Positions 1 through 7,457 of a stretch of 64,000 nt of DNA are shown here, piece by piece. This DNA comes from Inquilinus sp052078665 (GTDB lineage Bacteria; Pseudomonadota; Alphaproteobacteria; DSM-16000; Inquilinaceae). A program made the position numbers and the translations under genes. The notes below the pieces were generated by a model, which was not told where the DNA came from, did not search any database, and was given only the letters and a program-made list of their open reading frames with translations. Numbering within the stretch: position 1 is the first letter of the stretch; each line of letters starts with the position of its first letter. The stretch covers positions 1-64,000 of the forward strand of contig NZ_JBQJIK010000029.1 in NCBI RefSeq assembly GCF_052078665.1. The letters are read 5' to 3'.

Positions 1-276
1 GCCTCGCTGACGCTGCCCGAGCTGGTGGCGGCGATCCGGGCCGAAGGCGGCCAGCGCGTCGCCACCCTCATCGGCGAGGCCGGCCCCGATCTCGGCGAGG
101 CGGCGCGGCCGATCCGCGGCGTCGACGGCCAGGTCCGCGCCGTGCTGCTGCTGCGCGTGCCGGCCGGCGACCTGCCGGCGGCCCGGGCGGCGCTGGAGGC
201 TCTCGACCTGCCGGACACCGCTGCGCCCGTCCTTTCGAACGATCCCCCTCCCGTCACCCAGGCCGCCCTGCCATGA
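1..276 (+). CDS. C-terminal part of an unidentified protein (5' end outside window)
   Basis: The frame is open from base 1 to the stop at 274-276, so the gene begins before the window. About 91 residues are visible, rich in Ala, Leu, Arg and Pro, ending in a Pro-rich tail. The order helix (LVAAIRAEGG), strand (VRAVLLLRV) and helix (LPAARAALEAL) could be a small alpha/beta or ACT-like fold, but I do not recognise a family. Its stop overlaps the ATG of the next gene (273), so the two are probably co-transcribed and translationally coupled. Function unknown. Confidence 0.6.
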   Translation, partial: ASLTLPELVAAIRAEGGQRVATLIGEAGPDLGEAARPIRGVDGQVRAVLLLRVPAGDLPAARAALEALDLPDTAAPVLSNDPPPVTQAALP

Positions 277-1115
277 CCGACCCCTTCATGATCCGCGCCC
301 ATGTGCCGGAGTTCGAAACCCATCTCGCCGCCTATCGCCGGGCCAGCGAGCGCACCCGGCAGTCGCTGCGCGGTGTGCGCGACCTGGCCTATGGCGACCA
401 TCCGGACGAGAAGCTCGACCTCTATCTGCCGCCGGAGGGACAGGGGCCGTTCCCGGTCCATGTCTTCGTCCATGGCGGCTATTGGCGCGCCTTCTCCAAG
501 CTCGACTATGCTTTCGTCGCCGATGCCGTCACCGGCCATGGCGCGATCGCCGCGATCATCGACTATTCGCTGATGCCGAAGGCGCGGATGGCGACGCTGG
601 TCGGCCAGGTGCGCCGGGCGGTGGCCTGGCTGGCCGAAAAGGCCGGACGCTGGGGCGGCGACCCGGCGGCGCTCAGCGCCAGCGGCGCCTCCGCCGGCGC
701 CCATCTCGCCAGCTTCCTGGCTTGCCGCGGGGCGGGGGAGGGGCCGGCACCGGCCGTCCCGGTTCGGTCCCTGCTGCTGGTCAGCGGCCTCTACGACCTG
801 GACCCGATCACCCGCAGCTTCCTGCAGCCGGAGATCGGGCTGACGGCGGAGGAGGTGGCGGCCTGGTCGCCGCTGACGGCCGCGCCGGTGCCGGGGCCGG
901 TGGTGGATGTCGTGGTCGGCGCCGAGGAGACGCCGCCCTTCCTGGCCCAGGGCCGGGCCTTCGCCGAGCGCCTGGCCGCGGCGGACGTCGCGAGCAGCTT
1001 CGCGACCATCCCGGGCGAGAACCACATGAGCATCGCCACGGCGCTGGGCTCCCCGGGCTCGCTCTTGGCGCAGCGCCTCGGACGGACGATCGCGGCGTCG
1101 CGACGAGGCGCCTGA
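273..1115 (+). CDS. Alpha/beta hydrolase, arylformamidase (kynurenine formamidase)-like
   Basis: A 280 aa cytoplasmic serine hydrolase with no signal peptide. The oxyanion-hole motif HGGYW lies at residues 67-71, the nucleophile elbow GASAG at 138-142 (Ser140), and the likely catalytic His near 251 in ENHMS. HGGYW plus GxSxG is typical of the BNA7/arylformamidase-like group within the esterase/lipase superfamily, which cleaves N-formylkynurenine or other small amides and esters. No kynureninase or tryptophan dioxygenase gene is next to it, so the real substrate is open. The start overlaps the preceding gene by 4 nt (ATGA). Family is well supported; kynurenine specificity is only a possibility. 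Confidence 0.85.
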   Translation: MTDPFMIRAHVPEFETHLAAYRRASERTRQSLRGVRDLAYGDHPDEKLDLYLPPEGQGPFPVHVFVHGGYWRAFSKLDYAFVADAVTGHGAIAAIIDYSLMPKARMATLVGQVRRAVAWLAEKAGRWGGDPAALSASGASAGAHLASFLACRGAGEGPAPAVPVRSLLLVSGLYDLDPITRSFLQPEIGLTAEEVAAWSPLTAAPVPGPVVDVVVGAEETPPFLAQGRAFAERLAAADVASSFATIPGENHMSIATALGSPGSLLAQRLGRTIAASRRGA

Positions 1116-1230
1116 CCCCGATCGCACCCGGGCAGCGAGAGCGGAATGAAGTGAGGTCGGGGCATCCGGGCAAGGATGTCGAGCGTCTTTGGCGCCGGCG
1201 GGTGAAAGCGGGGCCTCAGGGCCCTCACCC

Positions 1231-1273
1231 GGAGGCGCAAGCGCCTCCGACCTCTCCCGCAGGGCGGGAGAGG
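1231..1273. repeat. REP-like double hairpin
   Basis: Two adjacent perfect stems: GGAGGCGC-aa-GCGCCTCC (1231-1248) and CCTCTCCCGC-agg-GCGGGAGAGG (1251-1273). It lies 115 nt after the hydrolase stop and could act as its terminator or an mRNA-stabilising element. The same first stem and most of the second recur at 6424-6460, in the same position relative to the second copy of the orphan gene. Confidence 0.8.
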
Positions 1274-1291
1274 CAAAAGGAACCGGATTTC

Positions 1292-1381
1292 GTAGGTTGG
1301 GTTCGCGGCAGCGAACCCAACAGGATCGGGGGCCGCGATGGCGGCCGGGTGTTGGGTTCGCCCAAAGCGAACCCAACCTAC
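1292..1381. repeat. Nested long palindrome (two hairpins inside a larger inverted repeat)
   Basis: The outer arms GTAGGTTGGGTTCGC (1292-1306) and its exact complement (1367-1381) are 60 nt apart. Each arm also forms its own hairpin: GTTGGGTTCGC pairs at 1296-1306 with 1311-1321, and at 1351-1361 with 1367-1377. It ends next to the stop of the gene at 1383. It looks like a mobile intergenic palindrome or a terminator; no coding content. Confidence 0.75.
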
Positions 1382-1382
1382 C

Positions 1383-2027
1383 TTACCCGGTGTCGGGCGG
1401 CCTGGGCTTGCGGGCGGAGGCCGGGCGAGGTTTGGGCGGAGCCTCGGGTGGATCGTCCTCGCCGTCCTCCGACGGCAGGAAGCCCAGCTTCTCCATGGCC
1501 TCGTCGGCCATCTCCAGCCAGCGCTCCACCCGCACCGGATAGCCCCAGCGCCGGCACAACGCCGCCACCGCGACCTCGGCCCGGCTGGCTTCGATCAGCT
1601 CCGCCACCTCCGGCCGCTCGACCCGCTCGCACACCTCGGTGGCACGGCGGTCGACCTCCTCCTGGTCCCCGGACACTTCGTAGGCCGCCGCCAGCATCGC
1701 CAGCTTCACCCGCAGCGCGTGCCGGTCCTCCTGCGCCGCCTCGCGCTTCGCCGTGCCCTTACGACGATCGTCGCGATGATTGGCGAACTTGTCCTCCAGC
1801 AGCAGCGTCAGCCGCAGCGACTTCGCGATGACGTCGATCCGCCGGCAATAGTCGACGCCGGGCTGCGGCGCCTCGACCGCCTCGGTGCGGGTGGCCTCCA
1901 TGATCTCCATCTGGATCTCGGCCGCCCGGGCGAGCATGCGCAGATGCCGCGCCGTCCGCTCCTCCTGGGGAGCGGCCGGGGCTTCCGAAATCGAATCGGT
2001 CTGCGCGGTGTCCATAGAACGTAGCAT
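1383..2027 (-). CDS. Orphan conserved protein, copy A
   Basis: A 214 aa soluble protein of unknown function. It is helix-rich and strongly charged, with an acidic/proline-rich C-terminal tail (EDGEDDPPEAPPKPRP). There is no signal peptide, membrane segment or known motif. A paralogue at 6726-7358 has nearly the same sequence through most of its length (for example HLRMLARAAEIQMEIMEATR occurs in both), and the identity continues about 75 nt upstream. Start: ATG at 2027 has no clear Shine-Dalgarno site, but a promoter-like pair lies only 15 nt upstream, which would fit a near-leaderless transcript. ATG at 2015 (MDTAQTD) is the alternative. It may belong to a group-specific family; I cannot assign a role. 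Confidence 0.7.
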   Translation of the reverse strand: MLRSMDTAQTDSISEAPAAPQEERTARHLRMLARAAEIQMEIMEATRTEAVEAPQPGVDYCRRIDVIAKSLRLTLLLEDKFANHRDDRRKGTAKREAAQEDRHALRVKLAMLAAAYEVSGDQEEVDRRATEVCERVERPEVAELIEASRAEVAVAALCRRWGYPVRVERWLEMADEAMEKLGFLPSEDGEDDPPEAPPKPRPASARKPRPPDTG

Positions 2028-2042
2028 GAACGTGATCGCAGA

Positions 2043-2070
2043 TTAATACAAGAGCACAATGTGTTAACAA
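2043..2070 (-). promoter_or_regulatory. Putative sigma-70 promoter of orphan copy A
   Basis: Read on the minus strand, TTGTTA (2070-2065), 16 nt, then TATTAA (2048-2043), ending 15 nt before the ATG at 2027. The whole block is conserved in front of copy B (7374-7401), including bases that do not code, which supports a functional role. Confidence 0.5.
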
Positions 2071-2317
2071 CGAGATGGGGTCCGATCCCGTCATCCGATC
2101 CGTAAGCGTCCGGCCGAGGCCGTGGACCGGCAACCGGCCGACGGTGATGTAGCCGGGCGCGCGCTTTGGCATGACGGGGCGGGTGCTTTGGCACAAGCGA
2201 CCGCGCGCCCGCGTTTGGTCAAGCGAGAGCGGGTTCAATCGCTCGCTCACGGGTGGAATTGCACGCCGCTGCGGTGGCTTCCATTGACTGCCGGCGGCTT
2301 GCACGACCCCGGCTCGC

Positions 2318-3412
2318 TCAATTGCCTCCGGCCGAAATCGTCAGGACGGGCGCGGCCGCTTTGTCGACTTCGCCTTGAGCGATCGCCATCAGGAGCTGCA
2401 CGATGCTGAAGGCGACCTTCGACTCGAAATCCGTATCCGCGATCCAGAACCATCGATCCCGGTAAGGAATCGCGGCAAACGCATCGGCCGGTTTGGTCTG
2501 CCCCGTCCGCACCACGATGCTCGGCCTCTGCTCGCCGCCGGCATGGCCGATCGAAGCCAGCGTCCGGTGGGCTTCGACGTCGGCATCGGGAACATCGATC
2601 TGGCCGCTGACATGGGCCAGCACGCCAATGAACGATCGCGTCAGCATCGCGACCTGGTTGGGGCGGGACGCCGTGCGGCCGTATACGATCTCGGCCTCGT
2701 CTGTCCCCATGCCGAGCAGGGAGCGCATCTCGGCCGCCAGGGCTGGATCGGAACCGTTGGAAATCAAGAGATAGACATGAGCGCCGTCCTTGCCGCCAGT
2801 GAAGCGGAAGCTGAGGCCGCCGCTGTCCTGCAGCGTTCGCAGCCCGGCGAGCAGCCTGAAAAAGGCCGGAGAGCCTGTCGTCTGGGCTCCCTGGGCGGCA
2901 GTGGTGATCTCGGGCCGGCCGGCATTCTCGAGGCGGCCGATCGATTGGACGCCAAGACGGAGCAGAACGTCGATGGGCAGGCCGTTCTGGGCCAGCGGGA
3001 ACAGCTCGCTCGGCGCAAGGGGGCGAACGAATGATCCGGCGAACTGCGGGCCGCTGACGGGCGAGAAGGTGATGGTCGGATTGTCGTTGTACTGGACACT
3101 GCCGGTCAGCGCGCCGAAGGTCCCGGCACTGAAGTCTGGATAGCCGGTGGCGCCTACAGTCCCTGTTCTTTGCAGCGAACGGCTCGCGACGACCTGATTG
3201 ATCGACAGAAAGGCCGGGACATCCGCATAGCGCAGACGCACCACGTTCATGAGCGTCTGTTCTTTCTGCGCGTCGGTGATCGCCTTGGCGTAATCGAGAT
3301 GGTCCCGATAGAGCGTGGTCGGGCCGATGCCCGCACATCCGCAGAGCGGGAGCAAGAGCAGTAACGCCCCTGCTCTCCGGCACCGCACCGCGCGATGGTC
3401 AGTCCGCCGCAT
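2318..3412 (-). CDS. Predicted lipoprotein of unknown function
   Basis: A 364 aa protein. The N-terminus has a charged start, a hydrophobic run (ALLLLLPL) and a lipobox-like LCGC, so it is probably a lipidated envelope protein. The rest shows no motif I know. A Gly/Thr/Ser-rich middle (GATGYPDFSAGTFGALTGSV) looks beta-rich, and the last third has mixed helices and strands. The start at 3412 is chosen because it puts the signal peptide at the N-terminus and has AGGAG (3425-3421) 8 nt upstream; longer frames run into the neighbouring gene. It is the last gene of a minus-strand array after four small exported paralogues, 95 nt downstream of the nearest one, so it may be co-transcribed with them. 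Confidence 0.75.
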   Translation of the reverse strand: MRRTDHRAVRCRRAGALLLLLPLCGCAGIGPTTLYRDHLDYAKAITDAQKEQTLMNVVRLRYADVPAFLSINQVVASRSLQRTGTVGATGYPDFSAGTFGALTGSVQYNDNPTITFSPVSGPQFAGSFVRPLAPSELFPLAQNGLPIDVLLRLGVQSIGRLENAGRPEITTAAQGAQTTGSPAFFRLLAGLRTLQDSGGLSFRFTGGKDGAHVYLLISNGSDPALAAEMRSLLGMGTDEAEIVYGRTASRPNQVAMLTRSFIGVLAHVSGQIDVPDADVEAHRTLASIGHAGGEQRPSIVVRTGQTKPADAFAAIPYRDRWFWIADTDFESKVAFSIVQLLMAIAQGEVDKAAAPVLTISAGGN

Positions 3413-3507
3413 CACTTGGACTCCTGACCATATTTCTTCTCGTTTCGAGATTCCGCATCGCCCGAATGTGAGCCGGCTTCGCATGCGGGACAACAGGCTT
3501 CCGCCTC

Positions 3508-3993
3508 TCAGCAAGGATCCGGCCAATGCGGGTGGCAGGTGTCGACAAACACGGACGTGGTGCCACCCGACGCTGGCGGGGTGCCCTCCAGAACCTTGGC
3601 CTGATAGGTCAAGGTGGTGCCGTCGAGCGTCGGCTTGGTCAGTTCCACCGCGGCAGTCTGCAGCTTGCCGTCGACGATACTGGTCAGGCCCGCATTCGGC
3701 GGATCGGCGACAAAGCTGTTTGCACCCTTGATGCCCCAGTCCTTGATGAACGTAGCGGTGGGGATTGCCTCGGCCGCTCGCGCCGGGCGGTCGGTGAACA
3801 TCACCACCGACGGGCTGACGCCGCTCAGCGTCAAGGTCTTGCCATCGAAGGTGGACCTCTGGGCAGTCTGGATGAACAGCCAGCTCGCATCCTTGCCGGC
3901 CGCCTTGACGGTCTCGGTCGGGTCGGCAAAGGCCGGGCCGGCAAGCAGGGCGAAGGTGAGGACGGCTGCACCCGTGGACTTCAAGAGCATCAT
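3508..3993 (-). CDS. Small exported protein, tandem paralogue 1
   Basis: A 161 aa protein with a clear Sec signal peptide (hydrophobic core AVLTFALLAGPAFA, cleavage likely after AFA). The mature part follows the shared plan of the four-gene array: DASWLFIQTA, DGKTLTLSGVSP, VVMFTDRPARAAEAIPT, SFVADPPNAGLTS, then LEGTPPASGG and a C-terminal tail with two cysteines seven residues apart (CHPHWPDPC), possibly a disulfide. The fold is likely a small beta-sandwich. I know similar exported proteins exist in other alphaproteobacteria but no function. Start: the ATGATG at 3993/3990 follows a GGGAGAGA site. The longer frame from 4092 lacks a signal peptide at its start. Confidence 0.8.
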   Translation of the reverse strand: MMLLKSTGAAVLTFALLAGPAFADPTETVKAAGKDASWLFIQTAQRSTFDGKTLTLSGVSPSVVMFTDRPARAAEAIPTATFIKDWGIKGANSFVADPPNAGLTSIVDGKLQTAAVELTKPTLDGTTLTYQAKVLEGTPPASGGTTSVFVDTCHPHWPDPC

Positions 3994-4079
3994 GGTCTCT
4001 CTCCCGAGGACATGGGTTGGAGGTGGATATTGTAAGGATTTCAGCTCCCTTTCCCGCACCCAGGATTCCATTACGCAAC

Positions 4080-4574
4080 TTAATGTACGCACTTATGAGG
4101 ATCCGTCTCGCAACTTATATCGATACTATCGATAAACACTGAAGTCCTGCCGGCGGACGCCGGCAGCGTGCCTTCGAGAACGCGCGCCTGAAAGGTCAGG
4201 GTTGTGCCATCGAGCTTCGGCTGTTTGAGCTCCACCGTGGCAGTCTGCAGCTTGCCGTCGACGATGCTGGTCAGCCCGGCGTTGGGCGGATCGGCCACAA
4301 AGCTGTTCTTGCCTTTGATGCCCCAGTCCTTGATGAACGTATCGGTCGGGATCGCCTCGGCAGCACGCGCCGGGCGGTCGGTGAACATCACCACGGACGG
4401 GCTGACGCCGCTCAGCGTCAGGGTCTTGCCGTCGAACTGGACCTTCTGGGCGGTCTGGATGAACAGCCAGCTCGCATCCTTGCCGGCCGCCTCGGCGGTC
4501 TCGACCGGATCGGCAAAGGCCGGGCTCGATAGAAGCGCCGCACTCAGCAGGGCGGCCGTGAGCTTCACGAACAT
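4080..4574 (-). CDS. Small exported protein, tandem paralogue 2
   Basis: A 164 aa protein with a Sec signal peptide (LTAALLSAALLSSPAFA). The mature sequence is very close to paralogue 3: both share VQFDGKTLTLSGVSP and VELKQP...LDGTTLTFQARVLEGTLPASAG. The C-terminus differs (SCETDPHKC) but keeps two cysteines. AAGG/AGAGAGA upstream of the ATG at 4574 gives a plausible ribosome site. The array order and high similarity indicate recent tandem duplication. Role unknown; periplasmic or secreted location is inferred from the signal peptide. Confidence 0.8.
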   Translation of the reverse strand: MFVKLTAALLSAALLSSPAFADPVETAEAAGKDASWLFIQTAQKVQFDGKTLTLSGVSPSVVMFTDRPARAAEAIPTDTFIKDWGIKGKNSFVADPPNAGLTSIVDGKLQTATVELKQPKLDGTTLTFQARVLEGTLPASAGRTSVFIDSIDISCETDPHKCVH

Positions 4575-4684
4575 TATGATCTCTCTCCTTGGAGCGCCGA
4601 TTGGAGGCGCAATGGTAAGGGTGGGTCACTCGAACCCCCATCGCGATAAACGAGGGGGGAAGTCAGCTGAGCATCTCAATTGCC

Positions 4685-5170
4685 TCAACAATGGTTGGGC
4701 CACTTGCCAACGCACTGAGCACTATCGATGAAGACAGAAGTCGTGCCGGCGGACGCCGGCAGCGTGCCTTCGAGAACGCGCGCCTGAAAGGTCAGGGTCG
4801 TACCGTCGAGGCTCGGTTGTTTGAGCTCCACCGTGGCCGTCTGCAGCTTGCCATCGACGATGCTGGTCAGGCCGGCGTTGGGTGGATCGGCCACAAAGCT
4901 GTTCTTGCCTTTGATGCCCCAGTCCTTGATGAACGTGGCGGTCGGGATCGCCTCGGCAGCTCGCGCCGGGCGGTCGGTGAACATCACCACGGACGGGCTG
5001 ACGCCGCTCAGCGTCAGGGTCTTGCCGTCGAACTGCACCTTCTGGGCGGTCTGGATGAACAGCCAGCTCGCATCCTTGCCGGCGGCCGCGGCGGTCTCGG
5101 TCGGGTCGGCAAAGGCAGGGCTGGACAGAAGCACTGCGCCAAGCAGCACCGCGCTACAGATTTTCCTCAT
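4685..5170 (-). CDS. Small exported protein, tandem paralogue 3
   Basis: A 161 aa protein with signal peptide (SAVLLGAVLLSSPAFA). The mature domain is nearly the same as paralogue 2 through its central 110 residues; the tail QCVGKWPNHC again has a Cys pair. GAGAGGAC precedes the ATG at 5170. The 5' leader (about 5178-5278) is homologous to the stretch after paralogue 1 (3440-3537) and carries the remains of another family member's last codons (see 5249-5281). Function unknown. Confidence 0.8.
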   Translation of the reverse strand: MRKICSAVLLGAVLLSSPAFADPTETAAAAGKDASWLFIQTAQKVQFDGKTLTLSGVSPSVVMFTDRPARAAEAIPTATFIKDWGIKGKNSFVADPPNAGLTSIVDGKLQTATVELKQPSLDGTTLTFQARVLEGTLPASAGTTSVFIDSAQCVGKWPNHC

Positions 5171-5177
5171 GATGTCC

Positions 5178-5278
5178 TCTCGTTTCGAAGGTCCTGCATC
5201 GCCCGGATGGGAGCCGGTTTCGGATGCGGGACAACTGACTTCTGCCTCTCAGCAAGGATTCGGATAACGCGGGTGGCA
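5178..5278 (-). repeat. Duplicated intergenic block (partner at 3440-3537)
   Basis: About 100 bases from ctcgtttcga through gcctctcagcaaggat to gggtggcag match 3440-3537 with scattered differences. In the partner the block is the 3' end of paralogue 1 plus the spacer before the lipoprotein gene. Here it is the leader of paralogue 3. This shows that the array grew by duplication of gene-plus-spacer units followed by deletion. Confidence 0.75.
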
Positions 5279-5281
5279 GAT
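5249..5281 (-). pseudogene. Relic 3' end of a lost paralogue
   Basis: Read on the minus strand this encodes ICHPRYPNPC followed by TGA, matching the TCHPHWPDPC-stop end of paralogue 1. It lies between the stop of paralogue 4 (5307) and the start of paralogue 3 (5170), with no gene body left. The reading frame above it lacks the rest of the family sequence, so only the tail survives. Confidence 0.65.
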
Positions 5282-5306
5282 GGCCGAGTCCCAGGACGGT
5301 TTAGAA

Positions 5307-5789
5307 TCAGTGGGCGATGCAAGTTACGCAAAATTGGTCAATGAATAGCGAACTGGTACCTCCAGACGCCGGCGGCGTGCCCTCCAGGACCTTGGCCTGA
5401 TAGGTCAAGGTGGTGCCGTCGAGCGTCGGCTTGGTCAGTTCCACCGTGGAAGTCTGCAGCTTGCCGTCGACGATACTGGTCAGGACCGCATTGGGCGGAT
5501 CGGCGACAAAGCTGTTCTTGCCTTTGATACCCCAGTCCTTGATGACCGTGGCGGTCGGGATCGCTTCGGCCACACGCGCCGGACGGTCGGTGAACATCAC
5601 CACCGACGGGTTGATGCCGCTCAGCGTCAAGGTCTTGCCGTCGAACTGCACCTTCTGCGCGGTCTGGATGAGCAGCCAGCTCGCATCCTTGCCGGCGGCA
5701 TTGGCGGTCTCGGTCGGGTCGGCAAAGGCAGGGCCGGCAAGCAGGGCGGCGGCGAGGACGGCCGCGCTGGCGATTTTCAGGTGGATCAT
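5307..5789 (-). CDS. Small exported protein, tandem paralogue 4
   Basis: A 160 aa protein with signal peptide (AAVLAAALLAGPAFA). It shares the family core (DASWLLIQTAQKVQFDGK, PSVVMFTDRPARVAEAIPT, DPPNAVLTS, VLEGTPPASGG). Its C-terminus is FCVTC, with the two cysteines only two residues apart rather than six or seven. The start at 5789 is preceded by GGGAGAA. It is first in the array, so any promoter for the group is likely in 5790-6131. It is more divergent than paralogues 2 and 3. Function unknown. Confidence 0.8.
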   Translation of the reverse strand: MIHLKIASAAVLAAALLAGPAFADPTETANAAGKDASWLLIQTAQKVQFDGKTLTLSGINPSVVMFTDRPARVAEAIPTATVIKDWGIKGKNSFVADPPNAVLTSIVDGKLQTSTVELTKPTLDGTTLTYQAKVLEGTPPASGGTSSLFIDQFCVTCIAH

Positions 5790-6131
5790 CGAATTTCTCC
5801 CAGTCTCACAAGTCTGGGATGTCACAGCCGTCCATCGGCCGCATCCCGTGGCATGTCGGTGGCGACTTAACACGGTCGATCTCGCGATCCCGTCACCGAT
5901 GCATGACCGATCCATCACCGATCGCGAGATGAGCAATATTTAATCCCGGCATGGCCGGGCATCGTCGCAGATGGGTTTTGAGTGTAACCCATTGGTGAAA
6001 CAAAGAAAATGAGGACGGTTCCCGAAGAAGGAGAGCCGATGTCCGAGCGGGAAAGCCGGGCCTTCAGCCGGGCAGGACGAAGAAGGATCCGAGTGCCATG
6101 ACATGCTCCTGTGGTGCTTCGTCAGAGAAGA
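5790..6131. other. Intergenic region upstream of the paralogue array
   Basis: No convincing gene. It should hold the promoter of the minus-strand array. On the plus strand a 20-codon frame (6039-6101) has a good GAAGGAGA site but no recognisable product. No repeat or strong hairpin seen. Confidence 0.4.
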
Positions 6132-6370
6132 TCAGCCCTCGTCGATGAAGAACACACTGCCCTGGGCCAGGGCCTGGAAGGTGGCGTAGGCCATCCAGAT
6201 GAAGCTGTTGCGCAGCAGCACGGCGCCGAGGCCGTCATCATAGCCGACGACCAGCAGGCAGTGGCCGGCGCAGCGGCCGTCGGCCCGGGCCAGGATCCGG
6301 CCGTTGCCGACATAAGGTACCGCGACCTTCCCTCCATGATCGCTGGCCGTCCACAGAGTTTGAAGTGCTG
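6132..6370 (-). pseudogene. Decayed C1-family (papain-like) peptidase, C-terminal relic
   Basis: The frame ending in TGA at 6132-6134 encodes, on the minus strand, VAVPYVGNGRILARADG, then AGHCLLVVGYDDG, AVLLRNSF, WMAYATFQAL and VFFIDEG. GH..LVVGYDD with RNS is the catalytic His and Asn region of papain-type (C1) peptidases. The usual W-G-x-x-W-G-x-x-G-Y stretch between RNS and WM is missing, and there is no N-terminal half with the active Cys and no start codon. Upstream the frame runs into repeat-like sequence (palindrome near 6382-6400). I read it as a truncated, internally deleted pseudogene. Confidence 0.6.
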
Positions 6371-6420
6371 TCGGTGGGAGGGAACCGATTTCAAATCGGC
6401 TCCATCTCAGGCTACCAGTA

Positions 6421-6462
6421 CCCGGAGGCGCAAGCGCCTCCGACCTCTCCCGCAGGGCGGGA
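6421..6462. repeat. REP-like hairpin, second copy of the 1231-1273 element
   Basis: GGAGGCGC-aa-GCGCCTCC at 6424-6441 followed by CCTCTCCCGC and a shortened second stem. Same sequence and orientation as 1231-1273. Confidence 0.75.
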
Positions 6463-6509
6463 CCTTTTCAGAATACCGTCGTTCGAGCCAATCCATCCCT
6501 TCTACTCTC

Positions 6510-6665
6510 CCCCTCCCCTCGCGGGAGGGGGCAGGGGGAGGGGGTTTTCACCATCAAGGCCGGCCTGAACTCTGACGCTTCGACCATGACGGCCTGTCCT
6601 CTGCGCATTCGCGCGCGGACGCGCGCAGACCCCTCCCCCAACCCCCTCCCGCAAGGGGAGGGGGA
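6510..6665. repeat. Two GC-rich intergenic palindromes
   Basis: CCCCTCCC-ctcgc-GGGAGGGG at 6510-6530, and a related C-run/G-run inverted repeat at about 6630-6665. They point in opposite orientations about 100 nt apart, in a 350-base stretch (6371-6725) that holds no gene. Typical REP/BIME-like material. Confidence 0.65.
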
Positions 6666-6725
6666 GTGTGGAAGGCTGCGTTCGCGAATGCTGAAGGTTG
6701 GTGAAGCGGATGAATTCGCCGGCGG

Positions 6726-7358
6726 TCACCCTGTGTCCGGCGGCTTGCGGCGGCTGGCGCCGGCCGGGCGGAGCTTGGGCGGATCCTCGTCGTCCTCACC
6801 GTCCTGCGGCGGGATGAAGCCCAGATTCTCCATGCCCTTATCGGCCATTTCGAGCCAGCGCTCCACATCCGGCGGGAAGCCCCAGCGCCGGCACAGGGCC
6901 GCCACCGCGACCTCGGCCCGGCTGGCTTTGATCAGCTCCGCCACCTCCGGCTGCTCGACCCGCTCGCACACCTCGGCGGCGCGGCGCTCGACCTCCTCGG
7001 GGTCTTCGGACGATTCGTAGGCCGCCGCCAGCATCGCCAGCTTCACCCGCAGGTCGTGCCAGTCCTCCTGGGCGGCCTCGCGCTTCGCCGCGGCCTTGCG
7101 CCGCTCGCCGCGATGATTGGCGAACTTGTCCTCCAGCAGCAGCGTCAGCCGCAGCGACTTCGCGATCACATCGATCCGCCGGCAATAGTCGACGCCGGGC
7201 TGCGGCGCCTCGACCGCCTCGGTGCGGGTGGCCTCCATGATCTCCATCTGGATCTCGGCCGCCCGGGCGAGCATGCGCAGATGCCGCGCCGCCCGCTCCT
7301 CCGCGGCCGGGGCTTCCGAGATCGAATCGGTCTGCGCGGTGTCCATAGAACGTAGCAT
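6726..7358 (-). CDS. Orphan conserved protein, copy B
   Basis: A 210 aa paralogue of the gene at 1383-2027, with the same N-terminus (MLRSMDTAQTDSISEAPAA) apart from a short deletion. It shares the core with CRRIDVIAKSLRLTLLLEDKFANHR and ends in a similar acidic, then Arg/Pro-rich tail (PPQDGEDDEDPP). No domain is recognised and it is probably cytoplasmic. ATG at 7358 is the start conserved with copy A; a GTG two codons earlier (7364) is not conserved. The two copies bracket the paralogue array in the same orientation as a long direct repeat. Confidence 0.7.
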   Translation of the reverse strand: MLRSMDTAQTDSISEAPAAEERAARHLRMLARAAEIQMEIMEATRTEAVEAPQPGVDYCRRIDVIAKSLRLTLLLEDKFANHRGERRKAAAKREAAQEDWHDLRVKLAMLAAAYESSEDPEEVERRAAEVCERVEQPEVAELIKASRAEVAVAALCRRWGFPPDVERWLEMADKGMENLGFIPPQDGEDDEDPPKLRPAGASRRKPPDTG

Positions 7359-7373
7359 GAACACGATCGCAGA

Positions 7374-7401
7374 TTAATACAAGAGCACAATGTGTTAACA
7401 A
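7374..7401 (-). promoter_or_regulatory. Putative sigma-70 promoter of orphan copy B
   Basis: Minus-strand TTGTTA (7401-7396), 16 nt, TATTAA (7379-7374), identical to the block in front of copy A and at the same distance from the start. Confidence 0.5.
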
Positions 7402-7457
7402 CGAGATGGGGTCCGATCTCGTCAGGGTCATCCGATCCAGCCTGAACTCATCCCGAT

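Noticed and set aside
6064..6099. An 11-codon minus-strand frame (MALGSFFVLPG) after the C1 peptidase relic
   Set aside because: Too short to judge, although AGGAG precedes it. No homologue known to me.
6039..6101. A 20-codon ORF with a strong GAAGGAGA ribosome site on the plus strand
   Set aside because: Arg/Ser-rich peptide with no known match, in a region of decay. A good Shine-Dalgarno site alone is weak evidence.
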